A stretch of 64,000 nucleotides of DNA from an uncultured Collinsella sp. (lineage in GTDB: Bacteria; Actinomycetota; Coriobacteriia; Coriobacteriales; Coriobacteriaceae). This document shows, one piece after another, positions 7,934 through 16,833 of this stretch (position 1 is its first letter; every line of letters starts with the position of its first letter). The stretch is from assembly GCA_900541795.1 (NCBI GenBank), contig UQLC01000001.1:1-64000 (forward strand), read 5' to 3'. A model generated the notes under the pieces. It saw only the letters and a program-made list of their open reading frames with translations, did no database searches and was not told the origin of the DNA. Both the position numbers and the translations under genes were made by a program.

Positions 7934-10900
7934 CTAGGCCCGCGGTACGATCGGGCGGTTAACTTTGGCTAGCATATCAGAAGCGCACGAATCGAGCGCC
8001 CAGCTCCGGAAAGCCGAGAACTCCATGCGTGAGCGCAGACCCTCCAAATAGCGGATTGACCTGCTCAATTGCACACGGCCGGGGTTTTCTGCCATCGCGA
8101 TGCGACGGGTGTCGTCAAACCCCGAAACGCGACAGAAACCAAGCTCTTCGAAGATTCCCAGACCGCTTGCCACCGAGCGCTCATCGACCGGTGTGCGTGC
8201 GTCGATGGCAAGGCACATCTGCGCGATGTCGATATCGCTCGCACTAAACGAGTCGTCTCCGGTCTTGCCGCGGTTGGAGCGCCACATAGTCTGCAGCGCT
8301 CGATAGAGCGTGACGAGCTCGTCGCGCTCGGGCGCGTAGCAGTCGAGCAGGCGCTCGTTAATGCGAGCGTCACGCGACGAATAGAGCAGGTGAATCACGG
8401 CAGGTTGGCCGTCGCGACCGGCGCGTCCGCTCATCTGGTTGAACTCGATGGCGCCAAACGGCATGTGGTAGAGCACGACATGGCGGATATCGGGAAGGTT
8501 GACGCCCTCACCAAAGGCAGAGGTCGAAACGATGCAACTGAGGCTTCCGTCACGAAACGCTTCCTCGACACGGCGACGATCGGAGCGCGCAAGCCCCGCG
8601 TTATAGAACGCGATGCGGGTCGCGCAATCGGGCACCCGCTTGCGCAGCGTCTTAGCAAGCGCCACGGACTGGTCGCGCGAGTTGACGTAGATGACGGTCT
8701 TCTCCCCCGTCGCCACAATCGACACCAAACGGTTCTCGCGACTTGCAAGATCACGGTCGTCCTCGAGCCGCAGGTTCTCGCGCACCGTCTCGTCGACCAC
8801 CGTGCGAGTGATCGGCAGCATGCGGGCAAGCTCGGCCACGACCGGAGCCGTCGCGGTGGCCGTCGCAGCCATAACGACCGGGTCGCCCAGGGCTTTGAGG
8901 ATATCGGGCATGTCGAGATAGGCGCTGCGGTCGCCGCCCTTGGCAAGGCCGGCGTGGTGCGCCTCATCGATAACGACAAAACCGATGCGCCCCGAACGCG
9001 CAAAGCGGTCGCGGTGAATGGACAGGAACTCGGGCGTCGTGAGCACGATGCCGGTACGGCCCGAAGCCAAGCCGGCAAACACGTCATCGCGCGCCGCCTC
9101 CACGGTCTCGCCGGTCAGCACGCCAACGCCAATGCCAAGCGATGCCATCGTCGACGAGAGGTGATAGGCCTGGTCGGCAACAAGCGCACGCAGCGGATAG
9201 ACAAAGATGCTCGCACGTCCGCGAAGCACCGCCTCACGCGCGGCATGTACATGGAAGATGAGCGACTTGCCGCGCCCCGTTCCCATAACGGCCAGAACAC
9301 TTTGGTGATCGGCCAGGGCATCGAGCGCCTCGACCTGCGCGCGGTGCGGCTGGTTCGAGCCGATAAAGCTATGGATAAGCGAGCGCGTGAGCTCGGTATA
9401 GGAAAGCTGGGCGAGCGTCTCGCGCTTGCGCGACTCCAGGCGCAGGCCAGAATCCGCCGGCTGCACGCCACGACGAAGCTCGCATGCCGGATCGTCGACG
9501 CCGGGCAGCGTGGTATCGCGGACCAGAACATCCTTGATCATGAGCTTGGGCTTCACACGCCCCTGCCAATGCTCGGCAACGGCCTCGAACACCAAGTCGA
9601 CAGCGCTATCGCAGTTGATGAGCTTATCGATTTGCGGCACGCGGAACATGATGGCCGGCACGCTCGCGGCTCCATCGGTCGCCACAAAGCGCATGTGCTC
9701 GCCGGTTTTGCCCACCACGGCGCGATCGCACATCGTCACGCCCTCGGCGGCCAGCAGCGGCACCTTGTTGCCCTGGCCAAACGGCTCAAGACGGGAAATC
9801 TGCTCTATAGTCTCGATATTCAGCTCGGAAAGGTCGACCGTGGCGGCAACCTCGTCGATGTCTTCAAAGTCCTCAGCGGGAATCTCCGATAGCACGGCGG
9901 AAAGGCGACGACGGAATTCATCGAGCTTGGATGCCTCGATGGTCACACCCACCGCACCGGCATGTCCGCCGCGACGAATCAGCAGGTCGGAACAGCGCTC
10001 GACGGCGTCAAACAGGTTAACTTTGCCCACCGAGCGACCAGAGCCGCGCGCGATACCGCCCTCGATCGAGAACAGCAGCGCCGGCACGTGATAGCGGTTG
10101 GTCAGACGGCTTGCCACGATGCCCTTGACGCCCTCGTGCCAGCCTTCGCCGCCCACAACGATCGCGCGCCCGCCGTCATAGGTCTCCTCGACCTTTGCCA
10201 TGGCATCGCGCGTGAGCTCCGCCTCGATCTCACGGCGCTGGCGGTTGATTTCCTCGAGCTCAGCCGCCAGCGCGCTTGCTTCGATGGGATCGCGGGCAAG
10301 CAGCAGGTCGAGCGCCAGCTTGGGATCAGCCATGCGACCGGCAGCGTTTAAGCGGGGAATGAGCGAGAATGACAGGCCATCCGCCGTAATGCTCGAAAGG
10401 TCCGCCTTGGCGAGCGCGGCAAGCGCGATATAGCCGGGGCGAGCGGTTACGCGCATCTGCTGGATGCCCTCGGCAACCAGCGCGCGGTTCTCGGGCGTGA
10501 GCGGCATCATGTCGGACACGGTGCCCAGCGCCGCGACCTCGATTAGCGAACGCCAATACGACGGCTTGCCCAGGCGCTCACCCAGGACTTGCACCAGCTT
10601 GAGCGCCACACCAGCACCGGCAAGCTCACGCGAGGGGCCCTCGTCTTCGAGCTTGGGGTCGGTCAGGGGCACACCCTGCGGCACCTGGTCGGAGGGCTCG
10701 TGATGGTCCGTGACCACCAAATCGATCCCCAGGCTCTCCAGATAGGAAACCTCTTCCTTGGCGGCAATGCCGTTATCGACGGTCACGATCAGCTGGGGGC
10801 GAGCGAGCTCGTTAACGCGGTCGAGTGCCGCGCGCGAAAGACCGTAGCCCTCATCAAAGCGATGCGGAATAAACGGCGTGACATCGGCGCCAAACGTGCG

Positions 10901-11221
10901 CAGCGCCTCGGTCAACAGGCAGGTCGACGTAATACCGTCGACGTCAAAATCGCCAAAGACGGCGATGCGCTCGTGGCTGCGAATAGCGCGCTCAACGCGG
11001 TCGGCGACGACCGCCATGCCCGGAATAACGAGCGGGTCCGCCCAGTCGCGATCGAGCGAAGGCGTCAAAAACAGTTGGCCTTCCTCGATGGATGTAATGC
11101 CGTGCGCAACCATAATGCGCGCCACCAGCCCGGGTATGCCCAGGCCAGCCGAAAGCTCCTTTTCGAGCTCGGGGTTTTGCCGAGCGACCGCCCAGCGATG
11201 CGTCGTCTTAAGCGATGACAT
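7934..11221 (-). CDS. recJ: RecJ single-strand exonuclease fused to RecQ-like helicase
   Basis: RecJ degrades single-stranded DNA 5' to 3' in recombination and mismatch repair, normally beside a separate RecQ helicase. Here both are in one 1095-residue chain. Residues about 70-565 are RecJ: FGDFDVDG (89-96), VVTDHHEPSD (DHH at 172-174), the DHHA1 stretch with GGEGWHEGVKGIVASRL (357-373) and RRGGHAGAVG, then an OB-like segment. Residues about 610-950 are a superfamily 2 helicase with Walker A GTGRGKS (647-653), DEAH (752-755), ATATATAPV and QMSGRAGRDGQ, as in RecQ. The ATG at 11221 follows GGGGGTGGGCGCCT; an upstream GTG at 11266 would add 15 residues. The gene is followed closely by rel. No frameshift was seen, so the fusion is real in this sequence. 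Confidence 0.93.
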   Translation of the reverse strand: MSSLKTTHRWAVARQNPELEKELSAGLGIPGLVARIMVAHGITSIEEGQLFLTPSLDRDWADPLVIPGMAVVADRVERAIRSHERIAVFGDFDVDGITSTCLLTEALRTFGADVTPFIPHRFDEGYGLSRAALDRVNELARPQLIVTVDNGIAAKEEVSYLESLGIDLVVTDHHEPSDQVPQGVPLTDPKLEDEGPSRELAGAGVALKLVQVLGERLGKPSYWRSLIEVAALGTVSDMMPLTPENRALVAEGIQQMRVTARPGYIALAALAKADLSSITADGLSFSLIPRLNAAGRMADPKLALDLLLARDPIEASALAAELEEINRQRREIEAELTRDAMAKVEETYDGGRAIVVGGEGWHEGVKGIVASRLTNRYHVPALLFSIEGGIARGSGRSVGKVNLFDAVERCSDLLIRRGGHAGAVGVTIEASKLDEFRRRLSAVLSEIPAEDFEDIDEVAATVDLSELNIETIEQISRLEPFGQGNKVPLLAAEGVTMCDRAVVGKTGEHMRFVATDGAASVPAIMFRVPQIDKLINCDSAVDLVFEAVAEHWQGRVKPKLMIKDVLVRDTTLPGVDDPACELRRGVQPADSGLRLESRKRETLAQLSYTELTRSLIHSFIGSNQPHRAQVEALDALADHQSVLAVMGTGRGKSLIFHVHAAREAVLRGRASIFVYPLRALVADQAYHLSSTMASLGIGVGVLTGETVEAARDDVFAGLASGRTGIVLTTPEFLSIHRDRFARSGRIGFVVIDEAHHAGLAKGGDRSAYLDMPDILKALGDPVVMAATATATAPVVAELARMLPITRTVVDETVRENLRLEDDRDLASRENRLVSIVATGEKTVIYVNSRDQSVALAKTLRKRVPDCATRIAFYNAGLARSDRRRVEEAFRDGSLSCIVSTSAFGEGVNLPDIRHVVLYHMPFGAIEFNQMSGRAGRDGQPAVIHLLYSSRDARINERLLDCYAPERDELVTLYRALQTMWRSNRGKTGDDSFSASDIDIAQMCLAIDARTPVDERSVASGLGIFEELGFCRVSGFDDTRRIAMAENPGRVQLSRSIRYLEGLRSRMEFSAFRSWALDSCASDMLAKVNRPIVPRA

Positions 11222-11295
11222 AGGCGCCCACCCCCGATAGGGGCAGGTCGCCGCGATACCTCTCACGGTTCATAGCGATGAGTCCTCTGTGTATG

Positions 11296-11335
11296 CCCGC
11301 TTCGGCAGGCAGATCTGTTGAACGGATTTATTATA
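11296..11335 (-). promoter_or_regulatory. Probable promoter -10 and leader hairpin of recJ-rel
   Basis: A consensus -10 TATAAT lies at 11335-11330 on the minus strand, about 109 bases before the recJ start; no good -35 is seen at 17 bases. Downstream in the leader is a small hairpin GCCTGC-CGAA-GCGGGC (11311-11296). Confidence 0.5.
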
Positions 11336-11497
11336 CCGTGCAGCGCGGACGCAAATCGCCGCAGCACGCCGCGGTTTCGGTAAACGATGCCGGTAATAGC
11401 CTCGAAATAATCGAGCGTCTCTGACGCACGGACACATGCGAGCGTCTAGCATATTCAGTCAAAATGGATTCGCGAGCAAAGGGAGTCACAAGAGCAT

Positions 11498-12496
11498 ATG
11501 AAGCAATGGGTTGGACTGGGCAAGTTTCTCGCGGGGTACATGCAAATCATCGTTCCGATTTGCGTGGCGCTCGGCGTGCTCTTTCCCCAGCAGATCGGCG
11601 TACTCAAGCCCATCGTTCCCGCCCTCTTCGCCTTTATGACGTTCCAAGGTGCGCTCAGCAACACCTTCCACCAGGTAGCTGAGGTGTTCCGCCGTCCGCT
11701 GCACCTGATTTTGGCGCTGCTCGTCTCGGCGGCGCTCATTCCCATAGCAGCCTATGCCATGGGATCGCTGTTCTTTGGCTCCAATCCCAACCTTGTCTGC
11801 GGCATCGTGCTCGAATACAGTGTGCCCGTGGCAGTCACCGCTTTTATGTGGATCAGCATGTTCGGCGGCAACGGCCCGCTCGCGCTCACCATCATCCTGA
11901 CGTCCTCGGTTATCTCCCCTGTAACGATTCCGCTCACGCTTAAGCTCTTGCTGGGTGCCACCGTCTCGATCGATGTGCCGAGCATGATGCAAGACATGGC
12001 CTTTATGATCGCCATCCCCGCCGTGCTCGGCATCGTGATCAACGAGCTCACGCGTGGATGGGGACACGAGAAGCTCTCCCCCGCGCTCTCGCCCGCCTGC
12101 AAATTCATGATGATGGGCGTCATCGCCTCCAACTCCACCGCCATGAGCGAGTACGTGCTGCACATGAACGCGGTGCGCCTGGAAGTCGCCCTCTTTATTT
12201 TGACCTTCGCCATCAGCGGCTTTGTCATCGGTTTTCTGGTCGCCCGTGCGCTGCATCTGCCATATAGCGAGACGACTACCATGTGCTTTACCTGCGGCAT
12301 GCGTAACATCTCTTCGGGCGCCGTCATCGCCATGCAATACTTTCCGGGCGAAGTTGTGTTTCCCGTCATGTGTGGAACGCTGTTTCAGCAGGTGCTCGCC
12401 TCGCTTATCGGGCATCTCTTTGAGCGTCTGACCGGCGAGGAGCGCGCCGCCCAGCGCAAGCGGGTCGAGGCCGGCCGCGACGCCATGGCACGCTAG
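11498..12496 (+). CDS. Bile acid:sodium symporter (BASS) family permease
   Basis: A 332-residue integral membrane protein with about nine or ten hydrophobic helices (PICVALGVLFP, LILALLVSAALIPIAAYAMG, VALFILTFAISGFVIGFLVA and others). The EYSVPVAVTAFMWISMFGGN and CGMRNISSGAVIAMQYFPGEVVFPVM stretches fit the crossed-helix core of the BASS/YocS family, sodium-coupled transporters of organic anions. Despite the family name, bacterial members carry varied substrates (bile acids, pantoate, keto acids and others), so transport of bile acids is only a possibility. It stands alone on the plus strand, convergent with the GalT-like gene; a weak GGGAG lies 12 bases before the ATG. Confidence 0.8.
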   Translation: MKQWVGLGKFLAGYMQIIVPICVALGVLFPQQIGVLKPIVPALFAFMTFQGALSNTFHQVAEVFRRPLHLILALLVSAALIPIAAYAMGSLFFGSNPNLVCGIVLEYSVPVAVTAFMWISMFGGNGPLALTIILTSSVISPVTIPLTLKLLLGATVSIDVPSMMQDMAFMIAIPAVLGIVINELTRGWGHEKLSPALSPACKFMMMGVIASNSTAMSEYVLHMNAVRLEVALFILTFAISGFVIGFLVARALHLPYSETTTMCFTCGMRNISSGAVIAMQYFPGEVVFPVMCGTLFQQVLASLIGHLFERLTGEERAAQRKRVEAGRDAMAR

Positions 12497-12513
12497 ACTG
12501 TCCGCAGTGTGCG

Positions 12514-12539
12514 GGCGCTCACTTTACGATGTGAGCGCC
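12514..12539. terminator. Stem-loop between convergent genes
   Basis: GGCGCTCAC (12514-12522), loop TTTACGAT, GTGAGCGCC (12531-12539). It overlaps the last codons of the minus-strand GalT-like gene and follows the plus-strand permease; there is no T-run, so the terminator call is tentative. Confidence 0.45.
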
Positions 12540-13324
12540 TCCAGATGTGCACGGAGTCGCTCCGCATCGACATCGAGCGTGGTCTCAGCATTGACCTGGG
12601 CCAAACGATAGCCGACAAAGTAGGGCGAAACCACCCAACGCGGCAGCGCCTTGGCAATGGTCCGACCGCCCAGGTGATAGAAGAACAGGTTATACGACTC
12701 TGCGCGACCACCGTGGTGCTCGTTCAGGATATAGCGCAGAGCTACCTGGATTGCATCGGCGAAGAGATCCGCCTCGGTTTGATCTCTCGTGTCATCGCTG
12801 GCGGCGATTCCCTGCGGGGCTGAAACGTTGATCTCAAAGAACCCCATGATGGGTTCGGTTGAGATGTTGGCCGAGATCCTCCCCTGTTGCCAGACATTGA
12901 TGCCTTCGAAATTGGCGGAAGCCAGCGAAGCATAGCCGTCTTCCTGCTCCAAACCCACAATCTGCATGTGCGGATGAACGAGGCTACCGCCCGAGAGCGG
13001 ACCCTTGTTCTTGTACATGAGCACGCTTCGATACTGCTGTGAATCGATCATCTGCTGCCAGCAACCCAGGGCAAACCGCATCACATGGTGGAGTTCATCC
13101 GGCTCATAGGTCACCAGGTCGGCATCGTGATCGGCCGACTCGATCAGCACGGTTTGACGGGTGGCGCGCAGGGTCTTGAACTTATTCTCGAGCCAAATGC
13201 AATCGCCATCACGGCGAATGATGTCGGCGAGCCCTTCTGTATCGCAAAAGGGGCACGCGGTGCCGGGACGACGGTTGTCGTCGGGCTTACCGTTCGCCTG
13301 CTGAACGTCAAATACCAGCGTCAC
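12524..13324 (-). CDS. GalT-like HIT-superfamily protein (DUF4931 type)
   Basis: A 266-residue protein of the galactose-1-phosphate uridylyltransferase branch of the histidine-triad superfamily. Cys24 and Cys27 in CPFC look like a zinc site, and GGSLVHPHMQIVGL (HPHMQ at 117-121) is the active-site HxHxQ, in which the second His is the nucleotidylated residue in GalT. The overall architecture and HPHMQ fit DUF4931-type proteins rather than true GalT, which carries HPHPQ and is longer. It likely transfers or hydrolyses a nucleoside monophosphate; the substrate is unknown. The start lies 3 bases after the cutC stop, so the pair is an operon. Confidence 0.75.
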   Translation of the reverse strand: MTLVFDVQQANGKPDDNRRPGTACPFCDTEGLADIIRRDGDCIWLENKFKTLRATRQTVLIESADHDADLVTYEPDELHHVMRFALGCWQQMIDSQQYRSVLMYKNKGPLSGGSLVHPHMQIVGLEQEDGYASLASANFEGINVWQQGRISANISTEPIMGFFEINVSAPQGIAASDDTRDQTEADLFADAIQVALRYILNEHHGGRAESYNLFFYHLGGRTIAKALPRWVVSPYFVGYRLAQVNAETTLDVDAERLRAHLEALTS

Positions 13325-13327
13325 GGG

Positions 13328-14005
13328 TTATACCTCCAGCGGCACAATCTTGGTGCCATGGAGCTCGGAGACGCCCAGTGCCGCCGCCACGGTATCGCGG
13401 TTGACCGTGGAAATGCCGCCGCCGGGAAGGATGGTCAAGCAGTCGCCCGCATACTCGATCAAGCGGGCCAGGTTTTCGAAGTTGTCCTCGATCGGCGTAC
13501 CGGCAGCGCCACCATGCGTCAGGATGCGTGTGATGCCGCAGTCGGCGAGTATGTCAATCGCGTCGAGCTGAGCCTCGGGCGAGAGCTGATCAAACGCCAT
13601 GTGGAAGGTGATGTCGATGGGCTCACGCTTGCATTCCTCGGTCGCGCAGCCCGCGGCCATCACGAGAGCGCCCAACGTAAGCTCGTCGAGCGCCCATCCG
13701 CCAGCGCAGGGCTTACAGCTGCCAAAGACCAAGCCGTCAACGCCGGCGCTTACGGCAAGGCCCAGGTCCATCTCCATCATGCGCAGCTCGTCTTGGTTGT
13801 AATGAAAGTCACCGCCACGCGGGCGAATCATGCACATCACCCGCGCATCGTGCTCGTGTGCATAGTTGGTCGTAGCGCTGATAACGCCGGCCGAAGGCGT
13901 GGTGCCACCAACGGCAAGGTTGTCGCACAGTTCAATACGCCTTGCACCGGCATCGATAGCCGCCGGCACCCGCTCAAAGTTCTCGGCACAAAACTCGTAC
14001 AGCAT
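13328..14005 (-). CDS. cutC: CutC family protein
   Basis: A 225-residue TIM-barrel protein of the CutC family, first linked to copper tolerance in E. coli although the biochemical role remains unsettled. Conserved features are CAENFERVPAAIDAGARRIELCDNLAVGGTTPS near the N-terminus, IRPRGGDFHY, GVDGLVFG, ITFHMAFDQ and RILTHGGA. The ATG at 14005 is preceded by GGGGGT; an in-frame upstream start at 14062 adds 19 unrelated residues and lies inside the palindrome region. It is the first gene of a two-gene unit with the GalT-like protein. Confidence 0.92.
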   Translation of the reverse strand: MLYEFCAENFERVPAAIDAGARRIELCDNLAVGGTTPSAGVISATTNYAHEHDARVMCMIRPRGGDFHYNQDELRMMEMDLGLAVSAGVDGLVFGSCKPCAGGWALDELTLGALVMAAGCATEECKREPIDITFHMAFDQLSPEAQLDAIDILADCGITRILTHGGAAGTPIEDNFENLARLIEYAGDCLTILPGGGISTVNRDTVAAALGVSELHGTKIVPLEV

Positions 14006-14063
14006 AGATAGACCCCCAAAGACAGCAGATGTTTTCCGACGGGCATTGTCACACATCCCCATG

Positions 14064-14132
14064 AAGTTGCGGTGGAATAGGGACTCATTTGGCCTCTGGA
14101 GCCCGTATTCAGTCCCTATTTCACCGCAACTT
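14064..14132. repeat. 69-bp inverted repeat upstream of cutC
   Basis: Arms 14064-14085 and 14111-14132 are near-perfect reverse complements (AAGTTGCGGTG..AATAGGGACT against AGTCCCTATT..CACCGCAACTT, one mismatch in 22), with a 25-base loop. It is distinct from the liv terminator just beside it. The length and isolation suggest a dispersed palindromic element rather than an operator. Confidence 0.7.
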
Positions 14133-14136
14133 AAAA

Positions 14137-14167
14137 GGGGGCGCTGACCGGGTTGGTCAGCGCCCCC
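14137..14167 (-). terminator. Terminator of the liv operon
   Basis: Perfect 13-bp stem GGGGGCGCTGACC (14137-14149) with GGTCAGCGCCCCC (14155-14167) and a 5-base loop. On the minus strand it is followed by TTTTAAGT, just past the livF stop. Confidence 0.92.
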
Positions 14168-14180
14168 TTTGTTGAATGGA

Positions 14181-14894
14181 TTAACCGCCCAGATAGGCCT
14201 TGCGGACGTTGTCGTCGTGCAGGAGCTCTTGGCCCGTGCCGGTCATGGTGATCTTGCCGGTCTCGAGCACGTAACCGCGTGTGGCAATGGAAAGCGCCAT
14301 CTGCGCGTTTTGCTCGACCAGAAGCACCGTGGTGCCGGCCTTGTGCAGGTCCTCGACAATCTGGAAGATCTGTTCGATCAGAATCGGCGCCAGACCCATG
14401 GAAGGTTCGTCGAGCATAAGCAGTTTGGGGTTACTCATAAGGGCGCGCCCCATAACGAGCATCTGCTGCTCGCCGCCTGAAAGGGTACCGGCGACCTGGC
14501 GACGACGTTCCTTCAGGCGCGGGAACTGCTCGTAGACGCGCTCCAGGCCCGGAGCCACCGTGGACTTGGGCTGCGTATAGGCACCCATCTCCAGGTTCTC
14601 CTCAACCGTCATCTGCAAAAAGGCGCGACGACCCTCGGGAACTTGAGCCAGGCCCTTACCAACCAGCTTATCAGCGGGCGTATGGGTAATGTCCTCGCCC
14701 ATAAACTTGATGGAGCCGGTCTTGGAGCGCAGCAGGCCCGAGACGGTCTTGAGCGTCGTGGACTTACCGGCGCCGTTGGCACCGATCAAGGCCACGATCT
14801 CACCCTCGTTGACGTTAAAGGAGATGTCCTTGATGGCGTGGATGGCGCCGTACCAGACGTTGATGTTGTAGACGGAAAGCATCGGCTCTGCCAT
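14181..14894 (-). CDS. livF: Branched-chain amino acid ABC transporter, ATPase LivF
   Basis: One of two ATPases driving the branched-chain amino acid importer. The 237 residues contain Walker A GANGAGKST, the Q-loop region, signature LSGGEQQ, Walker B KLLMLDEPS and the switch His in VLLVEQNAQMAL, all intact. LivF-type features include the short length and the EGRRAFLQMTVEENLEMGAY stretch. It is the last gene of the operon: its start abuts the livG stop and a strong terminator follows. It acts at the inner face of the membrane with LivG, LivH and LivM. Confidence 0.95.
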   Translation of the reverse strand: MAEPMLSVYNINVWYGAIHAIKDISFNVNEGEIVALIGANGAGKSTTLKTVSGLLRSKTGSIKFMGEDITHTPADKLVGKGLAQVPEGRRAFLQMTVEENLEMGAYTQPKSTVAPGLERVYEQFPRLKERRRQVAGTLSGGEQQMLVMGRALMSNPKLLMLDEPSMGLAPILIEQIFQIVEDLHKAGTTVLLVEQNAQMALSIATRGYVLETGKITMTGTGQELLHDDNVRKAYLGG

Positions 14895-15755
14895 TTAGTT
14901 CTCCCCCTTATCCTGCTTACCCAGATACGCCTCGATAACGGCATCGTTGTTCTGGATTTCCTCGGCGGTACCCTTGGCGATGACCTTACCAAAGTTGAGC
15001 ACGCAGATGCCCTCGCAGATGTTCATAACGAGCGACATATCATGCTCGATAAGCATGATGGCAATGCCAAAGGTGTCGCGAATCTTGACGATGTTCTCCA
15101 TAAGCTCAGCGGTCTCGGACGGGTTCATGCCGGCGGCAGGCTCGTCGAGCAGCAGCAGCTTGGGGTTGGTGGCAAGTGCGCGGACGATCTCCAGACGACG
15201 CTGGGCGCCGTAAGGTAGCGATCCGGCCTGCTCGTTTGCCAGATGCTCCATATCAAAGATGGACAGCAGCTCCATGGCGCGCTCGTGGGCGGCCTTCTCG
15301 TGCTTCCAATACGTCGGCAGGCGCAGCACGCCCTCAAAACCGGAGTAGCGCTCCTGGTTATGCAGACCGACCTTAACGTTGTCCTCCACCGTCATGGTGT
15401 TGAACAGGCGGATGTTCTGGAACGTACGGGCAATACCCATGCGGTTGACCTGGTAGACCGACTTGCCCGAGGTGTCCTCGCCGTCGAGCAGGATGGTGCC
15501 GTGCGTGGGCTGATACACCTTGGTGAGCAGGTTGAAGACCGTGGTCTTGCCGGCACCGTTGGGGCCGATGAGACCGGCGATCTCGGTCTTGCCGATGGTC
15601 AGGCTAAAGTCGTCGACTGCCTTAAGGCCGCCGAATTCAATGCCCAGGTGGATGCACTCGAGCGCCGGGCGCTCGCCCAGGTCGCGGTCGGGAACGATGG
15701 CGCCAGAAGGATACGGGACCATCTTGCCCTTCTTGAACTCAAATTTACTGGGCAT
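14895..15755 (-). CDS. livG: Branched-chain amino acid ABC transporter, ATPase LivG
   Basis: The second ATPase of the liv importer. The 286 residues show Walker A GPNGAGKTT, NIRLFNTMTVEDNV (Q-loop side), signature LPYGAQRRLEI, Walker B LLLLDEPAAGMNP and switch His in IMLIEHDMSLVM. The C-terminal GKVIAKGTAEEIQNNDAVIEAYLG is typical of LivG. I place the start at 15755 (MPSKFEFKKG) because AGGAGG lies 9 bases upstream; this overlaps the livM C-terminus by 11 bases, indicating translational coupling. A start at 15782 is possible but lacks a site. Confidence 0.95.
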   Translation of the reverse strand: MPSKFEFKKGKMVPYPSGAIVPDRDLGERPALECIHLGIEFGGLKAVDDFSLTIGKTEIAGLIGPNGAGKTTVFNLLTKVYQPTHGTILLDGEDTSGKSVYQVNRMGIARTFQNIRLFNTMTVEDNVKVGLHNQERYSGFEGVLRLPTYWKHEKAAHERAMELLSIFDMEHLANEQAGSLPYGAQRRLEIVRALATNPKLLLLDEPAAGMNPSETAELMENIVKIRDTFGIAIMLIEHDMSLVMNICEGICVLNFGKVIAKGTAEEIQNNDAVIEAYLGKQDKGEN

Positions 15756-16824
15756 CGGCTGCCACCTCCTTCTTGGAAGCAAAGCGGTCCTTAATGCGTG
15801 CGAAGAACGCCTTGAGCTGCGGGTTGTTGGTAAAGATCATGACCAGAATCAACACGATGGCGTAGATGAGCATGCGGTAGTCCGAGAATTGACGGAGCAG
15901 CTCGGGAAGCACCGTGAGCAGTGCCGCCGCGATGACGGAGCCGCGCATATTGCCCAGACCGCCCAGGACCACGAACACCAGGATGAGGATGGACGTGTTG
16001 AAGTCGAACTTGGTGGCGGAGAGCTGCGAGAAGTTACCGCCGAAGAGAGCTCCGGCAGCACCGGCGAGGGCAGCGGAAACCACGAAGGCGATCATGCGGT
16101 ACTCGGTGACGGAGATGCCTACGGACTCAGCTGCAATCTTGTTATCGCGCACGGCCATAATGGCACGGCCGGTACGGCTGCGAACCAGGTTGAGCACGAT
16201 CACGAGTGCGACCATGACCAGGATGGCACCGGCGAGGAAGGTCGAGTACGTCGACACGCCCGAGGCGCCCTGGGCGCCCTTGATGATGGCGGTGCCGTCC
16301 TCGAGCAGGTGCAGGTCGTCGATCGTAGAGTTGCCCGTGATGTTAAAAATCACGTGCAGGCCGCGGGAGTCGACGCCCACAATGAGGCAGGTGACGATCT
16401 CTTTGATGATCTCGCCAAAAGCCAGGGTCACGATGGCCAGATAGTCGCCGCTCAGGCGCAGGACCGGGATACCAATCAAGAAGCCCAAGATGGCAGCGGC
16501 GATAGCGCCAACCACAATGCTGATGATCAGACGCACCGGATCGGACGGAACGGCGCTCTCGAGGGCGACGGCGGTGACGATGCCCGTATAGGCGCCGACG
16601 CTCATAAAGCCCGCGTGGCCCAGCGACAAGTCGCCCGCGATGCCGACGACGAGGTTGAGGGAAATGGCCATGACGATATAGGCCGTGATGGGAACCAGCT
16701 GACCGGCGATCATGCGCGGAATCATGTGGTTAGACTGCATAAAGAACACGATGGCGAACGCCACAAGGCACATGGCGTACGTGACAAAGTCGTGACGCGT
16801 CTGCTTGTCTTTAAGAAACTTCAT
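15745..16824 (-). CDS. livM: Branched-chain amino acid ABC transporter, permease LivM
   Basis: Membrane-spanning subunit of the liv importer, about 359 residues with roughly ten hydrophobic helices. Family features include GDLSLGHAGFMSVGAYTG near residue 70, GDYLAIVTLAFGEI and AGAAGALFGG. The start is either ATG at 16824, with AGGTG at suitable spacing, or GTG at 16833 directly after the livH stop; I prefer the ATG. It pairs with LivH to form the pore, and the gene overlaps livG. Confidence 0.94.
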   Translation of the reverse strand: MKFLKDKQTRHDFVTYAMCLVAFAIVFFMQSNHMIPRMIAGQLVPITAYIVMAISLNLVVGIAGDLSLGHAGFMSVGAYTGIVTAVALESAVPSDPVRLIISIVVGAIAAAILGFLIGIPVLRLSGDYLAIVTLAFGEIIKEIVTCLIVGVDSRGLHVIFNITGNSTIDDLHLLEDGTAIIKGAQGASGVSTYSTFLAGAILVMVALVIVLNLVRSRTGRAIMAVRDNKIAAESVGISVTEYRMIAFVVSAALAGAAGALFGGNFSQLSATKFDFNTSILILVFVVLGGLGNMRGSVIAAALLTVLPELLRQFSDYRMLIYAIVLILVMIFTNNPQLKAFFARIKDRFASKKEVAADAQ

Positions 16825-16833
16825 AACGCTCAC

